Shown one piece after another: positions 19,201-28,428 of a stretch of 64,000 nucleotides of DNA. The stretch is from Antedon mediterranea. Taxonomy: Eukaryota; Echinodermata; Crinoidea; Comatulida; Antedonidae. The stretch's first letter is position 1. Every line of letters begins with the position of its first letter. Location of the stretch: positions 6,143,001-6,207,000 of the forward strand of contig NC_092673.1 of NCBI RefSeq assembly GCF_964355755.1, read 5' to 3'. Under the pieces are notes generated by a model. The model did no database searches, had not been told where the DNA came from, and saw only the letters and a program-made list of their open reading frames with translations. The position numbers and the translations under genes are program-made.

Positions 19201-20749
19201 ATGGATAACACATTTCAGTAACATTCTCTTTTTCTGTATCTTCGTCTATCTACAACAGAAACAGTATACAAATTGACTGGGTTGAGAGGGGCAAGGTTTA
19301 AAATATGGGTGATTTTTATATATCTTGAGACGAAAGTAGAGGAATGTACTGTAGATAACAGTATTCTCCAGATTACTGAAGGCTATATTTTGCCCCGATA
19401 AAGAAACAAGCTATCGACACATGTAGGGCAATATGATGTAAATAACTATAGATTATGACATCAACTTTACCGCAGATTGCTTTAATGCTCAGGGGTAAAG
19501 TCCAGAAAAAAAGTACACCTGAATATAGCCAAACTTGTGGGGAAAAAAACGCGTCCTATCAAGTAACAACCCATGATTAAATTGGTAATCCTTGCTGGTA
19601 CCATTAAACATAATGATATTAAAACATACTGATTGAGTTTGTTTTATTTGTTCTCTAACATTAAATTTAATATCAATAATAAACATTTGTGCGTTTTCAA
19701 TGAGGTCTCATGACCATTAAAATGCTCTTCAATTGTAGTTTTTAATGTTTAATGTAGGTGTTCCAGCTCACAATTGATGTACAGTTGGGTGGCCGAGTAG
19801 TTAAGACAGTGGAACTGTAATCCATGGTAAGGGGTTGAGGCTCACTCACTCACACGTGGTACGGTGATAGAACAAGTCTATTTGGATAAGGACTATATAA
19901 ACCATAGGTCCAGTGTACACAAAATGCTCATGTGAATCTAGTACATCTTTTGAGACAAGTAAGGGGATACCTCGGTGAACTAGCTCACACAGCCACTGTT
20001 GTGGACAGACAGACAGATTGTGCTGTATTTGGAAGCACTGACATGATCTTTAGGGGAGAAGCATGTAATTGTGAAGTGTAACATCTGAGTCCACAGTGCA
20101 TTGAGAAGACATTGTTTGTGGAATGTGCTATATGAAATTAATTAATTAACATATGTCTTGTGTGTTTATAAATGATCATAATGTCTCTACATACCTGAAA
20201 CGATGGATCTGATGAGATACATCTTTTGATCTGAATAAAGTCTGTGTCACAAATCTCCAAGCATTTGGTGCCACTAATAATTCCTTTCTTGAAACGATTG
20301 CACTAAAAATAAAAGCATTTAGATTAGTGTAGCTCAATGCTAATGCTACGTCGTTAGTATCATAAATGTAGTATAACTTATACTACATTTATGATAAGTA
20401 TCGTTGTCATCTCTAGTTTACAGTAAGATAAAAACAAAAAAATTCAATTTTCACGCAAAGTAAAAACATACATAGTCACCTATGTACAATCGCTCTGGAA
20501 AAGCAGTTAATTAACCCTGAAAGTTTTTAACAGCTAATTAAATTATCAATTTCTGGAATTATAATAATAGCATTGTAACTGCAAATTTGTCAACTTTATT
20601 TTCTTGCTATTAAAACCCATTATATTCGTACTCACTGTTAGTGTTCTAATGAGATTTATATTGCATAGTTGGTCTTCAACCGGCGAGTCTATATAAAACC
20701 ACCATCCTAGACAAAACACCAACATCCATAGTAAAATAACATACTTCAT
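16289..20749 (-). CDS. DIPK1: FAM69/DIPK1-family divergent protein kinase
   Basis: Three minus-strand exons: 20749-20636 (38 codons), 20302-20195 (36 codons) and 17281-16289 (330 codons plus stop). All junctions are phase 0 with GT/AG, giving 404 aa, close to the usual FAM69 length of about 430. The N-terminus MKYVILLWMLVFCLGWWFYI is a signal anchor, fitting a type II membrane protein of the ER/Golgi lumen. Cysteine-rich segments follow in exon 2. Exon 3 has a canonical EF-hand loop DVNNDGKVSLAE inserted in the kinase fold, as known for this family, then VKVLDLDNIF (the DFG-equivalent acidic motif) and a second cysteine cluster (CHKNADC, NDCRSLC). The specific subtype (A/B/C) cannot be assigned. 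A minisatellite abuts the 5' side. A SINE and a palindrome lie in its introns. Confidence 0.88.
17505..17765. repeat. Two short tandem repeats in DIPK1 intron 2
   Basis: 17505-17600 repeats degenerate CAGACTTTCTAAGATC-like words. 17680-17765 carries three copies of a roughly 32-bp unit AAATTAACTAGTACATGCTT. Both are intronic and non-coding. Confidence 0.6.
17770..18419. other. Intronic, nothing recognised
   Basis: Part of DIPK1 intron 2. No repeat or RNA feature was identified. Confidence 0.4.
18420..18683. mobile_element. Rearranged copy of the TTAAAGATGTATTGTCCCCC MITE
   Basis: 18420-18533 resembles the right half of the MITE at 4625 and ends with a worn terminus (GGTGACAATATTATCTTTAA). 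18534-18683 is the inverse of that MITE's left half and ends GGGGGACAATACATCTTTAA. So one half is flipped relative to the reference copy. Confidence 0.55.
18690..19780. other. Intronic, nothing recognised
   Basis: DIPK1 intron 2 continues. AT-rich, without a clear element. Confidence 0.4.
19783..20035 (+). mobile_element. tRNA-derived SINE in DIPK1 intron 2
   Basis: Head GGGTGGCCGAGTAGTTAAGA matches a Leu/Ser-type tRNA A box. The body GGATAAGGACTAT...GGTCCAGTGTACAC and GATACCTCGGTGAACTAGCT is shared in order with the SINE at 50772. It lies antisense to the host gene. Confidence 0.7.
20358..20396. repeat. Perfect 39-bp palindrome
   Basis: Arms TATCATAAATGTAGTATAA and TTATACTACATTTATGATA are exact inverted complements around a single C. 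It is in DIPK1 intron 1 and could extrude as a cruciform or be the remnant of a hairpin element. Confidence 0.9.
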
Positions 20750-20814
20750 TTTGAAATGGGAACGGTGCTGAAAGAAAAAAAACATTTGAACAAGTTTATT
20801 TACAACAAGCATTG

Positions 20815-21262
20815 TGGGATATGATAAAACAAAACTCCTGTAATAACTTTGCCATCCAGTATGTTAAATAGGGATGTGATCATACAAAATTCTGTTAACT
20901 TTAGTATGTTAAAAAAACAATGGATAGGATCACAAGACTCCTGTTAACTTTGCCATTCAGTATGTTAACACCCATTACAACACAAAACTCTGTAAAAACT
21001 TTGCCATCCCGTACGTTAAATAAGGAAGTGTGGGATGTGATCATACAAAATTCTGTTAAACCTTTCCATCTAGTATGTATTGTTAAGCACAAGCATTGTG
21101 GGATATTACAACACAAAACTCTGTTAAACCTTTCCATCCAGTATGTTAAGCACAAGCATTGTGGGATATGATAACACAAAACTCTGTTAACCTTTCCATT
21201 GAATATGCTAAGTTCAAGCTTTGTGGGATATGATAACTCTGCTAACTTTCCCATCTGAAGCC
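20815..21262. repeat. Minisatellite upstream of the DIPK1-family gene
   Basis: Eight or so copies of ACTCTGTTAACTTTGCCATC, then AGTATGTTAA and a GTGGGATATGAT segment, with periods from about 45 to 67 bp. It begins about 65 bp upstream of the start codon, so it overlaps the promoter or 5' UTR region. Confidence 0.75.
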
Positions 21263-21994
21263 AAGATTTTATAGCAAGGTTCTTTTTTTTTAACAAAGGG
21301 GCATAACCGTCATGAGCTAGTTAGGCCTATTTACTAGCACTTTCACTGCTGATGGGAGCTTCATATAAACCTTTGAACTCTTATCTACAGGCTTGATCCA
21401 GTATGTTTAACAACAATCATTTTAAAATGATTGATAAACACAAATTAACTTCGGCCATCAAGTGTGTTAACAAAAACGAAAGCTTGATATATCAGTGTTG
21501 GAATATTTACATAATTTGTGCCAATTTAAAATACATTTTAAAGTTCAAATATGATAATTTCATTCAAGAATCAAATTACTCCTCTTAAAAGTAGAAAATC
21601 AATATTTAAAAAAATAGTAGACAGAAATACTATGCCAATTCATATTGACGACGTCATTATAGAGTGAATTGTACAATACACAAGTTAATTAAAATATGAA
21701 TATTGTTTATGCTTTAAATTTGTACAAATACTAAATGCAAATGTTTTATAAATATAGAATTTTTTTATTGCACTCTTTTGTATACAGACATATTTTTTAG
21801 ATGTTTATCACATAAAATTATTACCAAAAAAAAATTGAGCTTATTTTTTATATTTATTTCCATCCATTATTGTTGTTTTTTATATTCTGTAAATGCTGAA
21901 CTGAATTTTTTAAATATAAAACTTTTCCCACATACAGGTGAGTTTTTATTCAAAGCCAATTGATACACAAGTTGCTATTATATAAGTATTAAAC
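21263..21994. other. Non-genic spacer
   Basis: Nothing recognised. Short ORFs here have no protein-like pattern. Confidence 0.4.
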
Positions 21995-22075
21995 AGTGGA
22001 CTTCTGACAGGGTTTGAAACCAGGACTCGGGGACGTTAGGCAAGCACCTTAACCACACAGCTACTCAAATACAGT
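21995..22075 (-). mobile_element. tRNA-like SINE head, minus strand
   Basis: On the minus strand it reads GTAGCTGTGTGGTTAAGGTG (A box) and TCCTGGTTTCAAACCC (B box) at tRNA-like spacing. The body is not identifiable. Confidence 0.5.
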
Positions 22076-22544
22076 ACATGTGTAGTATGAATTAATATCA
22101 CCCTAGGAATACAGAAAATGCAAGATTCTGCACGTAATGTAAACCATATTTCATTAAAAGATAAATAGAGAATCATCAAACAAGATTTAGATACCTATCT
22201 AGATACATCATAGATTTGACATTTATTATTTATGTGAACGACTTTAGCAAAAAACCTTGAAAAGTGAAATCCACACAGCTAGCTACATGCCTGATGCGTT
22301 GCTGAACAAGAGCAGAGTACAAATTGTTATTACAATGTGATTATATAAACCTAATGCATTCAAAATATCAACTAAAATTGCATGTTGGAATGCAGTAGAT
22401 CTATCTGTTGGTATAAGATGGGCCTGAGGATTATTATTGAAAATGCTGCTATACAAGAACGACGTACATTTTTAAACTTCTAAACACATACAAATTATTT
22501 ACCTGAAAAAACTGACTGGAAGTCAATGGGTTTTTGGTTGAATT
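22076..22544. other. Non-genic spacer
   Basis: Nothing recognised. Confidence 0.35.
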
Positions 22545-22705
22545 TAACAGTTTATTTATTTTTTTTTATGTGAATTTTTGTTTTGTTTTTATTCTACAAA
22601 AGTTTAAAAAAGTTTTTTTAATATTAAAACTGTGAAATAGCATATTCAAAGACTTTTTTCTTATCAATCTTCATTTTTCATGTTTTTGGGGACAACACAT
22701 CTCTA
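22545..22705. mobile_element. Fragment of the TTAAAGATGTATTGTCCCCC MITE
   Basis: Ends TTTTTGGGGACAACACATCT and is preceded by ATCTTCATTTTTCATG, both corresponding to the left half of the MITE at 4625 in inverse orientation. The other end is missing. Confidence 0.5.
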
Positions 22706-22709
22706 AGAA

Positions 22710-23084
22710 TCTATTGAACTGATAGTTTGAAAAACTATGTGAAGCTGTTATGTCATAACTGTGACGACTGACATACATTAACCCATTACACATGGGATAT
22801 CTACAGTGTATACACAGACTGACAAACGATCTATAAAATATAGATATGATGTGCTAACTATTGTCTACACTTGGAAATCTAATTACATTTATAATGCTTC
22901 TCTACAGTCAAATTCCCATAGGTAAAATCATGCTATAAGTTGGTTTATTACCTAGTCTGTGATTTCCTTCACTGTAGATATTTTATCTCATATCTCTCAT
23001 AGATAATTCTGATATATAAGTTGAAACTAGACAATAATCTAATCATGTCAAAATTAATTTAATTAAAAGATAAAAATATGTTGT
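22710..23084. other. Non-genic spacer
   Basis: Nothing recognised. Confidence 0.35.
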
Positions 23085-23560
23085 CAAAATGTACATTATT
23101 TTATCAAATGTACCACACCATTTGCAGATTTTGGATGATGATATATTTAAGACGTCATCAAAATCAAATTAAGAAATGGAGATGGGCAGGACACTCCTTG
23201 CCAGAACGAATGACAACAGATGGAGAAAACTTATCACAGGAGACTCTAAAGCCCTGTCTACACTATCAAACTAGTTTGACAAAAAAAGTGTAATGTGCCC
23301 AAATATGGTAGTGATATGTTCAATATGGTAGAGATATGACATTAGCATGTCCAAATATGGGCACAAATTTGTCTCATACAGTAAAGTTCGATAATGTAGA
23401 CAGAGCTTTAAAACAGGCACACAAAAGGGCCAAAGATATGAGATCATAGCATTCGCTGGTATACTGTACCCTTTATGAGGGCTGTCAGGACAGAAAGGAA
23501 TTGGTTCAGCTTTGGGAAGCCTTTGCCCTGCAGTGAGCTGACAATGGTTGATATGATGAT
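23085..23560 (+). mobile_element. LINE reverse-transcriptase C-terminus relic, interrupted by a MITE
   Basis: Left part encodes RRHQNQIKKWRWAGHSLPER, the KWRWAGH-R motif common near the C-terminus of many LINE ORF2 proteins. After the MITE at 23249-23408 the relic resumes and near 23500-23550 reads ELVQLWEAFALQ, a stop, then ADNG, a common end of the same proteins. Frames are broken; the copy is dead. Confidence 0.6.
23249..23408. mobile_element. MITE, GTCTACACTATC family, copy 2, nested in a LINE
   Basis: Termini AAGCCCTGTCTACACTATC and GATAATGTAGACAGAGCTT are inverted repeats. The flanking TA dinucleotide is duplicated (23247-23248, 23409-23410), which suggests a Tc1/mariner-type mover. 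160 bp, non-coding. Confidence 0.75.
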
Positions 23561-24264
23561 AACTATATCTTTGGCACAGAATATATGAAATAAATTTAAG
23601 TTAAATTGAAATTAAATGAAAGAAAAAAGATTTTACAATAGATGTGCAAAAAGGACGGAGGTTTACGGCGCCCTCAATATTTCGTTACATGCGAAACAGA
23701 TTTTTTACTGGCTTACGAAAACGAATACATGTGCGTGACGTATCCATTTTCATTATCGTATTCGTCTCTAATTACGGTTTTGTTATTTTTCTTTAGAAAC
23801 AAATGAAATGTTTATAAAATTAGTAAATCATAGCATGCGAAGATATATTCAGTTCTGCTGTAGAAAAACACTTATCTGGAGCAGTTGAACACCCGAAAAC
23901 TTGAACAAGAATTAATATGAAATCAGTAGTACTTTACAAAATACTCGGCGCTTCTTTGAATCAGGTTGAATATTTTATAACGATGTTGTACTACATTAGG
24001 TTTTTATCATTCGCTATGATCGATGTCGACTCGATGTCTCGATGTTCGAAAGTGCATAATATTAAATGTAATCATCTATACCATTTAACGCATCGAGTAC
24101 TAAAAGGCACGGTGATTGGTTTTTGTTTATGATTTTACAATGTTCAGTTAATTACTTGATATTAAGTACTTTATTTTGATGCCCTCTAGGGAATAAAATT
24201 GGTTGCATATTGTAGTTTGTTCATATTAATGAAGACCCAGTTGTGGCAAATTAGGTACCAGTTC
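23561..24264. other. Non-genic spacer
   Basis: Nothing recognised. A short GGACGGAGGTTTACGGCGCC stretch (23653) resembles the dispersed repeat at 3938. Confidence 0.35.
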
Positions 24265-24268
24265 TTAA

Positions 24269-25107
24269 CCCTTTCACTGCGAGGCATTATTCCCACCTCT
24301 GTGCGTAATATATATTTAAGAAAAACATCATATTTTAATAAATTGCAAAAAAATACTAATTGAGATAATTGTGTCATTATTTTTGTGGTGTGTGATGGGC
24401 AAAGGGTTAGTCTACATAGGTATAAAAAAAAGAAGTAATTTGCATATTGATGATGTCATGTGACATCATTACAGGTATTTTGGATTTCGTGTTTTTTATC
24501 GAATCAATGATAAAAACTATATTTTCTATAAGAAATTCTTATGGAATACGTTTTTCCAACTGGATATTGATGAAGATACGTATAACAAATAAATATATTT
24601 AAAAAAATTGAATTGTTTTTATTGTTTTATAGTTTTGGGACAAAATCGTGAAAATAATGACAGTTTCCAAAAATTCACTACAGAACAAAAAAACTAACTA
24701 TTGTTTAAGAATTTTTTTTTTGCATGTTGTGATAAACACGATGTTGCCATATTGGGGCTGGTAAAATGTTGTTACTTTCAAAATGGCCGCCATTACGCTA
24801 TACAAAACTACTTTTCAAAGTAGAAATACTATTACATATGATATACTATAATTAATTAATTATTTAACTATAGAGGGCGCATTATTTTCAAGACGATGAT
24901 ACAACTATAGAGGGCTGTTTTTTTGCTGGAAAAAATTGTAATGACTTGCAAAAATATTCAAGTTCGTCTAAAAAATATAGAGGGTGCTATATATTATAGG
25001 CAAACACGATTAAATCATTGTTTTGCCTATACCCGGTATTACCGTGTATACGTATTTCAACGACGTCTGTTTATACCCGGTAGTACAGGGTATACACAGT
25101 GAAGGGG
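24269..25107. mobile_element. piggyBac-like non-autonomous element with TTAA flanks
   Basis: TTAA (24265-24268) precedes CCCTTTCACTGCG. At the other end CACAGTGAAGGGG is followed by TTAA (25108-25111). Inverted CCY-type termini with TTAA duplications are the piggyBac hallmark. 839 bp. Inside are three short AACTATAGAGGGCG-like words (about 24870-24990) and a pair of TATACCCGGTA words. No transposase is seen. Confidence 0.65.
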
Positions 25108-25299
25108 TTAAAACGAAAACAAAACATCATTACCTAATCAATAGATAATAAATAAATAATTTGGAAGCCTCTCAAAATATTATTATAGTCTCAATGTTTC
25201 TCAATAATATTTTTCTAAATTTTAACATGCTTCTTTCCAAAAATATATAAAATTAACATTTTAAACCACCCAGTTATATATTGAATTAATTTTGGAACG

Positions 25300-25780
25300 A
25301 TAACATAACATAAATCTCTTTATTCATCTCAGAAACGAACCAAAAGAAGCAAGGAGTAAAACATATTTTTAACAATGAAAGGGACCTCCAAGAAACCCCA
25401 CTAAAATCTAGTTAAACATTTAAATTAAGATACCGTAAAAAGAATAAATAAATAAATAGATGAATAGACCATTAATTATAAAATAACAGGGGACGCGCAT
25501 TGTTAGGGAATACCATTGCCAAGACAACCAAATACCAGATGAGGTTTGAAACAGAAGCAGAAAGGTTAAATGAACGCACACAGGCCTACATACTGCACAT
25601 TACATACATACACATGCAAGCATGTAATCATGGCATAATATAGACATTAGCTAATAGTATAAATTAATATAAATAAATTAACAAAGATGAAGCTTGTTTA
25701 AGCGTGGTGTCAATGCTGTTCCATATTTCAGGAGCAACACATGCATTAAGACTAATAAAGATGAGGAAAGCTACTGATTT
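25300..25780 (-). mobile_element. LINE 3' end relic, minus strand
   Basis: Minus-strand translation near 25745-25690 gives VAPEIWNSIDTTLKQASS, the APxIWNSL--LK pattern found at the end of LINE reverse transcriptases. The 3' end lies near 25310 (TCTCTTTATTCATCTCAG on the plus strand). Heavily degraded. Confidence 0.5.
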
Positions 25781-27000
25781 TACCTTTACCGCTATAACTA
25801 CCATACAATATCTATAAAACTGAAATTAAGTTTTAAGTTATACTATTTTGATTAAAGAGATTGAAATTGATCATTTGAATAGTATGTGGTTATTGTCATT
25901 GTTTAAATTAAGGAATTAAACAATGTTTCTTTTCCATAGAGCCACTTGGCAGGATGCTGTTAGAGAGGAACATGACTCATTAGCTTGTACATTAAAAAAT
26001 AATTTCTATTTCAAGATCCAATAATTTAAATTTGTTTAAGTGATTAATTTCCTAATGCTATTATATCATCCACCATCTAATTAATACCACACATCGTTTT
26101 ACGTTCTTGATACTAAACTGAATTCCTTAATAATATAGTTAAACAGCCAACCTTCGCAACAATACCAAACTCTCAGACAACCAGAAACTCTCTCAAAACC
26201 AGACTTTTCTTGAGGTCCAAAAGATCTCAAATTCATTTTCACCATTAAAAACACATTCCAGACTTTCTATAAAACTGGACATACAGTATTAGGCCAGCAC
26301 AAGGATGGTATTCGGTATTGGGATAGTTTTTATTAATAATTTTATAATATTTTATTTATTATTTATAATTTTTGTCATATTTTATTAATAAATATGTAAT
26401 ATTATATATATTTTTAAATGTGCTAGAAAGAATTTGTTTAAAAAGTGAAAACAAGATAATTACCATAATACAATTTCTTATTAAATCTGAAAGGAATATT
26501 TAACATTTCTTGTCATTTTAATTTGCTGTCAATTTATACTTATAATTTTGTGGCCACAGTAAATAGGAAAAATATCTATGAATTCTAATGAATAATCAAT
26601 GTTTTAATGAGAATACTTTTGGGGCGTGTTACGAAAGTAATTATGATAGTGTTGTTAAAGTGGATCTTAGTTAGAGGAGCATTTTTTAACACTTTACTTT
26701 CAACAACATACTTCAAACGATGTTAAATTGCTTTCTATATACAGAAAGGAACGAGAGAAGCAAGGATACAGTATATTTTAAATATCTTAACAGATATGTT
26801 TTGTACATTATCACCATACTCTTGGGTTTTGTCCAATTGGTTAAACCATTATGGGTATCTACTAAAAAAATGTTATCTACTTTAGTAAATGTAGCATCCA
26901 TTTACAGCATGCTAGTATAAAAAAGCATGCACTCTCAGAAGACTGGCAAATTACATGTGTGCTAGAGTATACAAATCCTATGGGTTAGCAAATGGTGTAC
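25781..27000. other. Non-genic spacer
   Basis: 26150-26280 has loosely repeated CAAACTCTC/CCAGACTTT words like those at 17505, possibly a decayed DNA transposon end. Otherwise nothing. Confidence 0.35.
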
Positions 27001-27268
27001 AGCAGAGCCCCTATTAAAGGGACACCTCCGAGACCAACAAAGGAATTGTCCCTTGATTTTCACAGACCAATTGCCACAATCCCATCATTCGGCCTGATGA
27101 TACGACTTGGATAGGTTGTGAAACATCGCTGTTAAAAACAAGTTAAGTCCAGTTGACTAGATTTATTTTTCCAAATTTAACACTAGCTGGATGAATGACA
27201 ATTAAAGCATATCTGTATATTTTCCTTGATGTTTCATAGGAAAGTGTTCCCTTATAGGGGTCCACTGA
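27001..27268. mobile_element. MITE with CAG..CCCCTAT-AAGGGACAC termini
   Basis: Left CAGCAGAGCCCCTATTAAAG and right CCTTATAGGGGTCCACTG (with matching GGGACAC/GTGTTCCC inside) are imperfect inverted repeats of about 25 bp. CAG-type ends suggest a hAT-like origin. It contains the hammerhead-like motif at 27094. Confidence 0.55.
27094..27133 (+). ncRNA. Hammerhead-ribozyme-like core, second instance
   Basis: CTGATGA (27094-27100), one T, stem ACGAC/GTTGT around an 8-nt loop, GAAA (27120-27123), stem III ACA/TGT around TCGC, then T at the cleavage position (27133). Same layout as 11147, including the extra unpaired base after CTGATGA. Stem I is not supported by the flanks. Confidence 0.3.
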
Positions 27269-28250
27269 AACGGGTGTCTTCTAAGGAAGATGTATATGGT
27301 ATTGCCTCAAAGGGGGATGGTTTTATATTAAGCATGGGTTGATATGCAGTCATATGGTATAATTTATGTATACTTTCATGGCACTGTACTGTAATGCATT
27401 TTTTGACAAATTAAATGTTCACTTTAATTTTAACTTTCAAGATGATCTAATCAATTGTTTGCCCAATGGCTAGAATTACAAGAATCTGACGACATTACTG
27501 CATCTCTAGGTATCGATCTTGAATACACAAACTTAAGACTCTTAAGGGAATCAATATAACAACACTTACGACGACAATTTAAATGCATGAATTTACAGGA
27601 CTGGACAAACAAGACAGAATATGCAGGTATGTTAAAGTATTTATTAATATATAAATCAAGATGTAGCAGACTTGAAAACTGGTTCATAATCAAGTATGTC
27701 GTTAGCATGGTTCACATAAAACTATGTGAACAAGTCACTGTATTTAAAATGGTATTGAATTTGTTAAAATCAAGAGCCTATTAATATTATTAAAGCTATG
27801 AAACAGAGATGGATGTGAAGTATATATCAGCACTCAAATTAAAATACTGTATGGGATATACCCACATCAGGGATTCCTTCCTTCTCAAACTCTTGGCGAC
27901 TCCTATCCTATCAAACTGTTTATTGGATTCAAATTTTAAATTCTAAAAAATAAAAGCTAATTAAATAAATTAATATCCGAAATATAAACAAATTAAAAAT
28001 CATATTTAATACTTAATTTTTTATATTAGAAACGCTATTAAGGGGAGATCTTCAGGACCCAAACAAAGTGTACTATTAATATAATGTCTCATGAATAGGT
28101 TGTGTGGGTTTAAACTTGCACTGAAGTTGACCAGGGTTCAATTAGACCCAACTCTTGACGTCACCACTCAAGTAACCTCTGGACATTCATGTTAAAAATT
28201 CCAACCTAATTAAAGCATCAAATAATGTATAGTTCGTCGGATGAACTTAC
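27269..28250. other. Non-genic spacer
   Basis: No supported gene. A 28-bp stretch at 27599-27626 is bracketed by AG and GT but is too short to judge. Confidence 0.35.
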
Positions 28251-28428
28251 AACAATTTGACGCACTTGCTCTCTCCTCCGTCAATATTGATTGAAACAGT
28301 ACCTGAAAAAACCTGAGATTCATAAGCTGTGCAATCAATAGATATACACTTGTGTAGTGAATTTATAGAGTCGGTTCCGAGCGTATGCTTTCTCTGGCGT
28401 ATTAAATCCACGAGACCGTCCACTGAGA
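28251..28428 (-). CDS. Candidate orphan exon, function unknown
   Basis: On the minus strand a 178-nt open segment starts after TTTGGCAG and stops at a consensus donor (TT|GTAAGT). The encoded piece includes VDGLVDLIRQRKHTLGTDSI and SGTVSINIDGGESKCVKL, which has protein-like composition unlike the surrounding AT-rich shadows. I do not recognise the family and found no partner exon within reach, so a coincidental ORF remains possible. Confidence 0.3.

Noticed and set aside
27599..27626. 28-bp microexon with AG/GT borders on the plus strand
   Set aside because: Too short to test, and there is no flanking exon on the plus strand.
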